In this document: positions 1 through 10,629 of the stretch, piece after piece
Numbering within the stretch: position 1 is the first letter of the stretch
How the letters are laid out: the number at the start of each line of letters is the position of its first letter
From: Clavelina lepadiformis
Lineage: Eukaryota; Chordata; Ascidiacea; Aplousobranchia; Clavelinidae
Direction: 5' to 3'
Assembly: GCF_947623445.1 (NCBI RefSeq)
Contig: NC_135240.1
Coordinates: 21,638,001-21,702,000, forward strand
Length of the DNA stretch: 64,000 nucleotides
The notes under the pieces: generated by a model
Told to the model about the DNA's origin: nothing
The model's input: only the letters and a program-made list of their open reading frames with translations
The model's database searches: none
Program-made: the position numbers and the translations under genes

Positions 1-3000
1 ATCGTTCAAATGAATTTAGACGAATTACCGAGTCTTCATAGCATTCGCAGGTGTCACAAATGCAGTCACCATTTCCATTGCAAACTTCTTCTCCAGGATG
101 AGCCTTGCACTTATCATCGTGGCAAGAACATACACTGTTTGCTTTGTTCAACGTCCAGCCTCCGGTCTCGTTGCAAATACATCTTCTATCTCCATAGCAA
201 TTTTCGCAATGGCCTTGCAGTTCTCCTGAGCAACAGACGTAAATGAAAATACAAAGTGGTCACATCAGCACGATTGATTATTACATAAGGAACTCAAGGT
301 CAAGGCGTAAAAATCTTGTCCTTTTTATCCTAGTACAAACAGGAGTCGATGTATAGTACCTCCACATTCTAGCCCTTTCTCATCGGTGGGACAGTCACTA
401 GATTTGCATTGACATAAATTTCCAAAAAACCCTTTCTCACATTCACAAGCACCACACTCGCATAAGCCATGATTACTGAAACAAAGGCAACAGAGGTTGA
501 AACATTTACGTGTTTCGTCAATACCTTTCCCACAAGTTATGAACTCAACTCATTCGGGAATCATTTTTACAAAAAAATGCATAGAACTAAAACAGTACAA
601 AAACAGCAGATAAAACCGCGGTACAATAGATACAAAGTAGTTGTATAGCTTAAAAGGGTAAAGTAAAAGTTTACTTGCAAAGGGCTTCGGAAGAAGAGCT
701 CTGATCTGTACAGCTCTGTAGTAGTTCTGAGTTGCTCGCAGAAGTATCACATTGACAATGAGAGCCTCCTTTTCCATCAGAGCACTGGCATACTCCGCAC
801 TACAAGCCCGAATATGTTATAATACTTTATGTGTGAATACTTTATAATGGACTGTGTATTTTGTCGTCTGGTTGCTTTTAAAGTAAGCAAAATATTAAGA
901 ACGGTATTCTTTTTACCATTAAATCTCCGTGATTGTTGCAAGAAGAACTGTTTCCTGAATCGAAAACAGCACAATCGCAGTCGCAGTGGTAATCTATAAA
1001 TTCAATTCATTTTATCGGAAAAGTTTAAAACTTACATATAAAAATTTATTTATATCTAAATCTAAATAAAACAAGATTTTATAGCTAAAACATTTGCACC
1101 AATTTCGGATTTTTTCTGACCTATATTTATTGAGACAACATCTTGAACAAAGCTGGATATAAACTCCACTTTATCAACGTGACCAAGAATATTTGGACAA
1201 GCAGTTGCAAGAAGATCAAACTGGAAAGTTATCTATAAACAAACCAAACGTCCTCGATAAGTATAACAAGCGTGTCCATAAAAATGTATTTAAATTGTTA
1301 TGTATCTCTGACTTACAAACGTTCGCATAAAGTTTAAGTAAAAAATGGATCAGTGAAATTTTACTGGCCGGTACCTCGTCTCCCAGTGCGATGTTGTCGC
1401 ATTCCAAGCTGTTTTCTTTCCATGTCGAAGTTCGCGGACAAAGTGTTCTGTGATTCATTTCTAAACCCTCCGGCGGTATGGGTGCAGTCATTGCAAATTG
1501 ACTTTTGATTTGCTAACAAAAAGTTATGTATTATTGAAGGAAAAATGTGTGGTACAGCACAAAGCAGATCAGATTTCATTTTTGTAAACACAAACTGATG
1601 TCAGCATATAACGTAAGTTTTGCGTAAAGCACGACGTCTTTCTCACAATATAACTTTGAACAAAGGTAAAGGTATAACACAGCGGTACGAGTATATTCTA
1701 CAATCTGATGTAAGGCAGATTGTTTAATCAGCTTGCGACATATAAAACGAGAGCCTGTGACTTTATACAGCCCACGCATGTCTCAGTCACTTCCGCATGC
1801 CTTAAAGAACAAAGACAGTGCGACGTGTATGACAACTTGTACACAGTTAGCCCGTCTTGGGACTATTGTAGTTTGGCTAATATGACATACAGTGACCATT
1901 TCTTTTAAGGGTTGTCTAATGACCTAACTTATAAATTATACTCACGTCATAGGCGTTGGAAATGATGGGGAAAATGTTCCTTGAGCTCCCGTCCAATACA
2001 CCGACATAAGATGGAAGAAGGTTGGGAAAATCCTAAGAAGAATGTTTTAATATGTTTACTTTTTGTCTTTCCTAATAACAGATATTTAGAATAACGCCGC
2101 AAAATTTTGGAGGCGCTGGTAAGATACATGCTAGACCGCATCTGTTTAAAAAATCCCTAGAAAGCAAATTCGTTTTCATAAAACGCAACCTGCCTTGTAT
2201 GCATCGTACGTGTCGTTAGTAACAGCAAATATCGCTTGGATTTTATTCCTTTGAAAGACTTCCTTTAATTGACCAATCGATGGGTAATCTTGCTCCTGGC
2301 TTTTCGAATAGATGTGGGAATGACCACTTGCCTCCTCCAAAGACATAATAAAAGTAGCTTTACGGAACATTAACCAAAATATCTGCATCCATATGACAAA
2401 TAGTATTTCAGAGCAAATGTTGACACGTTATATCATATAATCTACCGGTATTAAGTGGCACGCCATGTCGTTAGCGTCAAGTATACCGCCAAGTTTTCCG
2501 TCCATTGCACTGTGAGAAATTGCGTCGCTGGTCAGAAGGATAACACGGAGAGCTCCCGGACGCCAGCCTATGATATTCTGGCAACCAAAAAGGAGTAGAT
2601 TACGGGAAAAATTCAATTTAGCGTCTCACCTACTCAGTATGGGCTATAACACAATAATTATCTATTTTGGCTATGATACGATGAAGTAAATGCTTTCTTA
2701 CCTCACAAACAGCAATCTGCATGAGCGCGTCAAACCCTCCCTCCGGCGTGTCGAGGTTGGCAGATATAACGGTCTCTAGGACGGCTCCTTCAAAATTCGT
2801 ACTGTTTCCTGTAATACTGAGCTGATGACGAAATCCGAAAGGCAATTGACATGTTTGGTCGTCTCCGCACACTTTATCAAGTCTTTAAGTATAAGTGTAT
2901 GTGTGGAAATAGCTACTTGTACAAAGTTAAGCATTTACAAACAATTGAGAGGTAAAAAACTTTTGTACAGTATACCGGTATATACAGTATATAATTTAAC

Positions 3001-4316
3001 ACAATGAGCCACTATATGGCACTCACACGGCTTGGTCTTCAGATGCGTAAGGGAGTACTACTTTATCAACAAAAGTGCCGAATCCAACTCCAATATTGTT
3101 TGTCACGTTACTCTGTATATGATCTACCAAGTCAACCGCTAGTGTCTGTAAAATTCGTAGCAAGTTTAGACGAGCCTAGAACGTCGACTCTCTTTTGCGA
3201 AATATTGGTTATGTTGACGGGGTATACCTTCAAATATTCTAAATCGTCACTCATGGAAAGCGACAAATCCATTGTGTAATATATATCCAGCGGAGATTCG
3301 ACAACCTTTTTAAATGTTATGTTCACTTTGGCTGTTTCTCCTTGGAAAACATTTTCACCATTATTGTTTTTTGACAAAATTGAAAAACGTAATTTCTTTA
3401 TACGTTACTGTTTGGTTTACATCAAACCTATGGAGTATATTCACCCTAATTCAATACACAGCAAACATACAAAACTTACCAATTCGTAATTTGACATTTT
3501 GCTCTTGAGGTTTGACTTGGATGACGTTAACGTTGGTTGCCGTAGGGTCATCAACGACTGAAAATTCCATATTTCTAGTTTCTTGCTTGATGAAGACAGG
3601 GTTGATGAAATTGGCACAAGCTTTTGTACTTTCTCTACACACGAAGCGAATGTTATTACAAACATGATTTAGCTGCAGTTTGTCTTGTCTTGCGCTTGGC
3701 TACTTTACCGTTAGGAGTTATGACGACAACAATTAATTAGCAACACGTCTACATCTTTTCCTGTACAGTATACTCGTTCAACTACACTAAAGAAGGTCCG
3801 TTCAAATGAGATGCTAAACTGGCATTCTGTTACAGCAAATTTAATTATGCGATGTGTAAACGCAAGCGTTCTGAACCGTGTCAAAGTTATTAGCCTAACC
3901 CTGGGTATATTACGGCAAGCTTCGTGTCAAGAAGCAGCAAAACTTACGCAGCTGTGCGACAGCGATCCGTCACTTGAGAGTGTTCGTCTTGGTCGTCGAC
4001 ACACCAGCTACAACTTGGATGTGCTGATATACACTGGCCACAGTCATCTTGCGCTGCTGCACACTTGCGTGAAATATCAGCCTCTATTAACGAAAAAGAA
4101 AATTTTTCAGCTTTGCATTTCTAGGCAAGGTGAAACATAAATCAATAAAGATTAAAAAGATAAAGAAGATTAAAAAAATCAATAATAATTTCATTGAAGT
4201 CTAAATTTTTAATATAACAGCGTGTTGAAATCTTCAAATCGTAGTAGCGTCTCTCACTTACCAGACATTTGACATGACACCAAGCAAAGAGTTAGCAACA
4301 AAAACAACATCGTCAT
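1..4316 (-). CDS. Integrin beta subunit (multi-exon, 3' end outside window)
   Basis: Beta chain of an integrin, the alpha/beta plasma-membrane receptor for extracellular matrix. Exons read from high to low coordinates. 4262-4316 is a signal peptide beginning MTMLFLLLTLCLVSC. About 3948-4086 is the PSI domain (CGQCISAHPSCSWC). 3480 to about 3640 leads into the hybrid domain. About 3238-3377 carries the I-like domain MIDAS motif DLSLSMSDDL, intact as DxSxS. About 3030-3155 has FGTFVDKVVLPY. About 2703-2860 has DTPEGGFDALMQIAVC. About 2440-2600 has DGKLGGILDANDMACH. About 2199-2330 has DYPSIGQLKEVF and IQAIFAVT. 1947-2035 has YVGVLDGSSRN. About 1370-1500 has CDNIALGDE. Then come the cysteine-rich I-EGF exons (about 1126-1225, 930-1000, 675-790, 354-458, and 12-240 with CNGNGDCICDTCECYED). 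The beta-tail, membrane segment and cytoplasmic tail must lie left of base 1. Which beta paralogue this is cannot be told. Small exon borders are approximate. Confidence 0.95.
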
Positions 4317-6820
4317 TTCAATGTAACAAACGACGGAAAGAGAGGTTTTATCCATTACTTGCAGTAAACTGAATGTTCTAAAATCATTTGCAAATATATT
4401 GTTAGTTATTCTACCCTATTATGATATACAGTGCTGTATTCACAAGAACATAGCTATTAGAGATCAAGCAGAGTATGATACGGCGTCTAAATTGACTATA
4501 GAACTGCTGACTATAAACCTAACCATCATATCTGCATTTCTTGTTCTAACAAAATCTTAGCTTTGTAGAAGATATTAACAACAGTATATTCGCTGTTTTT
4601 AAGTGTGATTGATCTAACACTATCTCGCCGCCGAATGTAAGTGTCTTGAAGTGGCTTTTGCTACAAGGAGAGAATTAATAAAAATATTATTTCTTTGATT
4701 ATTCTTTCTTTGATTTTAGATTGCACCACTACGGTGTGATTGCTCAATTCACACCTTGCCCCGTCACGCAAACACGCGGAAGCATCCATACGGGTCATGA
4801 CGCACTGACGCTGTCCTACGCGTTTTAATTGGCTTACAGGTAACTTCCTCGTGTAGATGCGGGTTGTGTTTGAATTACCTCCACGTTCCTTTTTCTTCGA
4901 TTGTCTGTTTGCTTTTTTTTGGTTAATTGATGACCTTAATACAAAAATAAAGAAAAAATGCTTACCAAATAAATGTAACGCAAGATTTATGGTCTCATAT
5001 CGTGACGCAGATATGGCAACAAAGTTTGACATTACAGTATTATTGTAACACATGACTTGGTGGTAATTAAAATTGCGCAAAGTTCTATTGCTGGCCTATT
5101 AGAGTCTGCTTTATATCATTTAGGTTCTGTAAGCGGTATATGCAGTACGTTAGCATACATCCATTCTAACCTTTAGGTTTTATTTATTTTCCGCATGTTG
5201 AATTTTGGAATAGAGATAAAACATCAAATATCATATTATACAAGGAGTCGCATAACTTTTTATAGTCTGTGATATGAGAATTCCTTCAGGGTAATTTCAC
5301 GACTATATTTGCGGGGTAAAAGAACGAGAGTCTTTTGTTATCGCAAAATCAACTACATTTACGGGTTCTTACTGTTCAAAGTTTTCGTTTCCATGACTTC
5401 CGTCCGTTGCAGCGCGACATTAAACAACCTGTGATGAGCGATTTCCTTCGTGGGGTGATTTTGCGCATAACTAGAACAGCTGATACAAGACTTGTATGAC
5501 ATAATCATATAATAAAGTTCATTTAAAGGTAGGGCCATAGGTATAAGTTACCCAATAGTTACGACAAAGTGAAGGACCTACTGGAGGTGATGCATGTTTG
5601 ATATAAGTGTGTTAAAAATAGACTGCATATTTTAATCACGCACTCGTAATTCTCGTGTGAAATTTAGAGTATAATTATAGTCTATAAGTGCGATGTTTGA
5701 TGGAACGGTAACCACAAATTAAGCTAAAGATCTTTTTACTGCTATTACTACAAACTGAATGCGGACAAGTCCCACAAAATCACGTCACTCACACGTTTTT
5801 GTACTAAGAATGCAATGATTACAACTTTTCATCTTGCAATAGCGAGCGTGCTTTATTTTATCCCTAAACTAAAACTATGAAGCTTTGTTGCAAAATTATC
5901 CATCCATCTTTTTTACTAAAAGATAAAATGCCGAATGACAATAGTCAGACTATTGTTAGAACTTCCAACCATAAACAGTGCGTAAATTCGGGAATATCTT
6001 CAGATACACGCACAAGCACGACAGGACATCGAACAACACACAGACAGATGATCCAATTACACTTTGTTATACGTCGGTAACGCCTGCACCATCTAAAGAT
6101 TGAAAATACCCGCGACAGCGAAAAATGAGTTTAAAATCAATTTTAAGTGTCTTTATATCTTAACTAAATTGTAAACTTCTTTCAACAAAAAATTGAATAT
6201 TCTGGCTATTAAATGTTGTATGATAACTCACATGCCCATATGGTATGAATAGTACTTGTACTGGTAAAAATGCACGATATTTTGGTAGGCCTATGCCAAA
6301 GTTGTAGGACATAGGGGATTACAAAATGCAGTGCATACAACAAAACAGCCGTCAAAACAGAAAAAATATGTAAAATACATACTAGGGATGCAAACTAGAC
6401 AAAAACAAAATGAATTACTGCAATAGATCTATATCCTCCAGAAATAGCCTTATGCGAACGACCGTGCATGCAATATATAAGAATTAAAGCATTGTTTGTT
6501 AATGAAACACTTCAACCCACCATTCTACAAACACCAAGCATTCAAAAATGACTTTCCTTCCGTTTCAAAATTTATCAGACTTGATAATATATTATCTTAT
6601 TGCTTCTAAAATTATAGCTTAGAAAAAGCATTACTTTTATTTTACGGAAGCCCAAACGGAACAAACGTAATACTAATAACAAAACGCATACCAAAATTGA
6701 ACTTGGAGAACAGGGTAATCCCAATAAAAGCAGAAAAAGGTTGTAAAACGATGAAAAAGCTATAACTATATAGCTTCCACAGTATAGGTCTACTTTTCAA
6801 AGGGGCTGCGCTTGCTACGC
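4317..6820. other. Intergenic region upstream of the integrin gene
   Basis: No exon with recognisable protein similarity or a convincing splice-bordered reading frame was seen. The longest open frame (4661-5080, minus) is low-complexity, lysine-rich and looks accidental. The integrin promoter should lie just right of 4316, but no clear TATA element was identified. Confidence 0.5.
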
Positions 6821-6824
6821 ATTT

Positions 6825-6985
6825 CGGGTGTTGTAAATTTTTTTAGAACTTTTCGCCAGCTCCACTGAACAGCGTCATTATTGTCTTGCCCAAAGACATT
6901 ACAACAGGAGCGCCACTGGGTATCGAACACTGGCTGGATTTTTGTAGCCCAGCGCTCTAACTGCTCGGCAACAGAGCCAAAAAAA
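6825..6985 (-). mobile_element. tRNA-derived SINE, copy A
   Basis: On the minus strand the element begins near 6985 with a polymerase III box A-like stretch (GTTGCCGAGCAGTTAGAGCG) and has a box B-like GTTCGATACCCAGTGGCGC about 35 bases later. It continues through TTGTAATG and TTCAGTGG into AGTTCTAAA and CAACAC. The same order of words occurs in the plus-strand copy at 21541-21725, which defines it as a dispersed repeat. A tRNA-like head followed by an unrelated body is the hallmark of a SINE. The open frame over it is a shadow. Confidence 0.75.
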
Positions 6986-6997
6986 AACAAATAAAAC

Positions 6998-7087
6998 ATG
7001 CGCGACAATGGAAACTTACACGTACAAAGCTCGACAACCGGAGCTCGAGTGATGAGGAATCATCGCCGGATTTAAATCGTGCATAAA
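6998..7087 (+). repeat. Companion repeat module M, copy 1
   Basis: About 90 bases starting CGCGACAATGGAAACTTACA and ending GGATTTAAATCGTGCATAA. They match 21749-21832 at roughly 70-75% by eye, including GACAATxGAAACTT, GATCGAG/GCTCGAG, GATGAG, and TTTAAATxGTGCA. Both copies follow an A-rich run. The module lies on the opposite side of the SINE, relative to SINE orientation, at the two loci. Confidence 0.6.
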
Positions 7088-7089
7088 CT

Positions 7090-7540
7090 TTCCTTAGTCC
7101 GAGAATAAAGATTACAGTACCAATTAATGTTAAATGAAGGACATACTTTTTTCTTTAATACGTGTGGTTTATTATTGATATTTTCTTTTATTCGCACATT
7201 AATGCGAAAACGCAAAAAAAGACACAAAACAAAAACTATTTACAAAAGGAAGTGTTGGTTTGGAAACGTTGGAAAACTCAATACAGAGAAGTTAAATTAC
7301 AACATAATTGAGTTGTCATCATTGGTTCCTGAAGGTAGATGGTGATTAGAGTGGTCGTGATTCGATTGATGTTTTCACCTTGGGCGGTGGTTTCCAAATT
7401 TCCGGAAGATGTCGGCAGTAATTAATTACATAATGAGTAACTGGATCATTTGATAAAGAAAATGGGCGCACAAATATAGGCTAAAGCAACAACTTGCAAA
7501 GTTATGAATTAATAGGACAACAACAAAATAAAGGATAATA
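7090..7540. other. Spacer between SINE/module M and the LINE tail
   Basis: No gene or clear repeat boundary seen. The right part may be 3' untranslated sequence of the minus-strand LINE that follows, but no poly-A-like tail or target duplication was identified. Confidence 0.4.
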
Positions 7541-7543
7541 AAG

Positions 7544-9770
7544 CTCATGAACGTAAAAAGGTTGTAGTGTCGGATGAATCAGCATGGGGGCTGTTGGTTT
7601 GGTTTACGGCTTTTGAGATTTCTTCTCTGAGAAATTCAATAGTTGGTTTGAAAAGGGAGGGATTTCAGGACTCTTTCGTGTACTTTATTTGAAATGATCG
7701 TCGTAGTTTTTTAAAGACATCGGAACTGGGGTTGGGTATTACGTGGTCAAAAAAGATGTCGTTTCTATGTTTCCAAATTGAGTGGTTGAAAATAGTAAGT
7801 ATATAGGATATGATTTGTTTTTGGTTCTGGTTGAAATTTGGTGGAATGGACCAGGTAGTGGGGATCAAATTTGGCACTATGGGTAGGGTTTGACCGGTTA
7901 ATCTATATATGATTTTTTCAGCTAGTAGCCAGATGTTTTTTACTTTCTCACATGTGACGAGGGTATGTTGGCTAGAATCAGGGCCGATTTTACAAAATTG
8001 ACAAGCGTTAATCGAGAAGGGTTGGTAGTTTGAGAGGTTGGCTTGGAACGGGAGGTCGTTCCAGATGAGTCGGTAGTAGGAAGTTTTTAAAAAATTTGGC
8101 AGAATTGGACTGTGGATATGAGACCATTTTTTGGTTGGAAGGTTGTCTTTAAAATCGTTTATAACTTTTTTTGTACATTGGTTTAATTCTGGAGGTGGCT
8201 ATTTCCTTCAAACTTAATTGGTAAATTTTAATGACGTCGAGTAGGTGTTGGTAATGGGGCAAAGGGGACGCAGCGTGTGGGAAGTAATTTAAAACGGGCA
8301 GTTTCCAATGGCAGGAGATTTGCCTCCCTATTTGCTCCTCTATTATTTTGTCTTGGAAATTAAAAGGCGTGAGGAGGAGCCTAGTGCGGACGTAATGAGT
8401 TAGTTGTTTCGAAAAAATCAGGTCCGCGTAATAGCCAATATTGGGAACATTATACCCGCCTTTGTCTAAGGGGTTTTGTAGGGTTTTTAACGTTAGATTT
8501 GTGTGAGGGTTCTTGGTGATGAAACGTGTCGTAAGTCTGTTTAATTGTTCTCTAATTTGGCGGGGTAGGGGGTGGGTTTGGGCTTGGTAGGTGATTAAGG
8601 GTAGAAGTTTTGATTTAAGCAGCACTGTTTTCCCTTCGAAGGTATTGTAGTGTTTTGAGATACGTTTCATTTCATCATTGAAAGCTCTTAAAGGGGCTGC
8701 CCATGCGTCGCTGGGTTTGTGGTGTTCGATGGTTGTTCCTAGTAGTTTTAGGGCGGACGTTGTCCAGTTAATTGGAACGCCTGGGATTGGTTGGGGGTTT
8801 AGCGTTGACGTGAGACAAACGGTTTTTTCGGCGTTGAGTTGTAGGCCCGAAGCCTGTGCAAAGTTTTCCAAAGTGCGCAAAGTTGCGTTTATCGACGGTC
8901 GGTCTTTAAGCAAAAAAGTTGTATCATCTGCATACCAGATCGCTTTAATTCGGTTATTGCCTGTGCCGTAAAGTCCGTTTATAAGTATATTTTGGTTTAT
9001 GTCCGAGATGAGAGGTTCAACCGCAATCAAAAATAAATAGAGACTAAGTGGATCACCTTGTCTAACTCCTTTGTTTAAGCTTATCTTTTGGGTCATGAAT
9101 CCATTGACTAAAACCTTTGACGATGCGTCAGTATTGATATTTTGCACAGAGTTTAAAAACCGCGGGGGGAAGTCCATTTGGGTTAGTACTCGGTAGAGCC
9201 ATTTGTGGTCGACATCAGAGTCGAATGCTTTTTTAAAATCTATTGCTAGGAGGTTATACGGTTGGTTATTTGTTCTACTTTTACCAAGTAGATCTCTTAG
9301 TAGAGTGGTCGCGCTAAAAATTGTTTTTCCTGGTTGCGCGTATTGGTGGGTATGGGTGACGTTGGGGAGGTTAGTTTTGAGTCTGTTTGCGAGTATTTTT
9401 GTAAAAATTTTAAAATCGGCGTTTAGTAAGGATATCGGTCTATAATTTCTTAATTCTTCCGGATCACCTTTCTTGTAAATGAGGGTGATTAGGCCTTGTT
9501 TATTTTCGGAGGGTATTTCGCAAGGGTTTTCGAACCAGGATTTGAAAAGTTCTAGGATGGTTCCGTCTATTATCGTCCAACAGTGTTGGTAGAACTCGCG
9601 GCTAATTCCGTCCGGGCCTGGGGTCTTATTTTTTGATCCGGATGTTCCTGCATCGTAAATTTCGCGATCTTTAAATTCGGCATCTAGCAAATCTTTGTCT
9701 ATTTTGGTGAGTTTATGGGGGATTTTTCCCAAAAAGGTCGTTTTGGATCTCGGTGTTCGTTTCACCGGTC
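7544..9770 (-). mobile_element. Decayed non-LTR retrotransposon (L1/Tx1-like LINE), ORF2 fragment
   Basis: A 538-codon open frame (8149-9765) encodes a reverse transcriptase: NYRPISLLNADFKIFTKILANRL (palm), LLAIDFKKAFDS (catalytic Asp motif), GVRQGDPLS, and the catalytic box YADD. The frame is lost near 8200 by one frameshift. The neighbouring frame continues through WSHIHSPILPNF and YYRLIWNDLPFQ into a C-terminal zinc-ribbon-like CQFCKIGPDSSQHTLVTC motif (about 7950-7995). An in-frame TGA at 7665 is followed by about 40 further in-frame codons ending near 7544. The upstream endonuclease domain is missing, with stop codons just left of the RT in its frame, so the copy is probably 5' truncated as usual for LINEs. 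The phrase SLLNADxKI and the C-terminal Cys/His motif suggest the L1/Tx1 group. Exact clade not determined. Confidence 0.9.
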
Positions 9771-9789
9771 TGGTACGTGTGGTTTATTA

Positions 9790-10629
9790 TTTACCGGGCA
9801 CAAAGGTCATCACCTGCTTGTCGGTAAGTATACGCCGAATCAAACACAAGTCCAGTTTCCACAAATATCGACGTGTTTATTACCTTCTTGTACCCAGATT
9901 TGGGTCGAATCCTTAACTTTGTATGAAGCAAGAAAACGAAAGCAAAACATTAAAGTTACATTTCTTTTTCGGAATATCTGGGTTTATGAAAGGTCTATCT
10001 GAAAAGTGTGTTTGTGGAAATGACATGATAATTTCTTCTGATGTAATTGCGACTACATTTCGGAATATAGGAATTTGGACTTTGTAATAGGGACTTTGTA
10101 ATAAATATACTCCAGCACTTGAAAAAGCAGGTTACTCTACCACATGGATCCGTGTCATAGTTTAGCTGGACAGCTAATGCATAGTAACGTAATACAACAC
10201 TGCCGGAGAACACACAATCGCTTATTAAAAACACCAATTATCTAAATTATTACAATTCACTACTGTATTACAATCGCCATAACAGCTTTAACCACCATTC
10301 CTTGGCTTGTCAGATTCATCCTTGATTAAAATCTCATTAGTGAAAGCAGGTACGGATTTGCACGAATACCAAAATTTATTATTCCTATTCCCACAAACAC
10401 AAATCTTATTTGATTTCGCTCAGGTTTACATGCTTGTTGTACTTGTACGTTGTCTATGAATGCACCATTCAAGTTGCAAAATCCCCTATGCAAGTTCCTT
10501 GCGTAGCCAATTTAAGGTAAATTCCCATTGATAGTAGTAAGTCTGTATGTTCGTTATGTAGGCCTTTTACCGAAGCTTATGGTATGCTGATGTGATTACT
10601 GTTAAGTTGGACTGCATTTTTGTTACAGA
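9790..10629. other. Spacer upstream of SIRT6
   Basis: Contains the presumed SIRT6 promoter, with no obvious TATA box. It also holds a stretch at 10012-10086 that recurs at 47630-47700. No coding exon recognised. Confidence 0.4.
10015..10086 (+). repeat. Dispersed ~65-bp repeat, copy 1
   Basis: The words TTCTGATGTAATTGCGACTA and GGAATATAGGAATTTGGACT recur in the same order and spacing at 47634-47700 with about 80% identity by eye. Nature unknown; no terminal inverted repeats noticed. Confidence 0.5.

Noticed and set aside
4661..5080. 139-codon minus-strand open frame
   Set aside because: Lysine-rich, low-complexity product with no recognisable domain and no splice context. Best explained as chance in AT-rich DNA.
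8678..9445. Plus-strand open frames across the LINE
   Set aside because: Shadows of the minus-strand reverse transcriptase frame, which carries all the conserved motifs.
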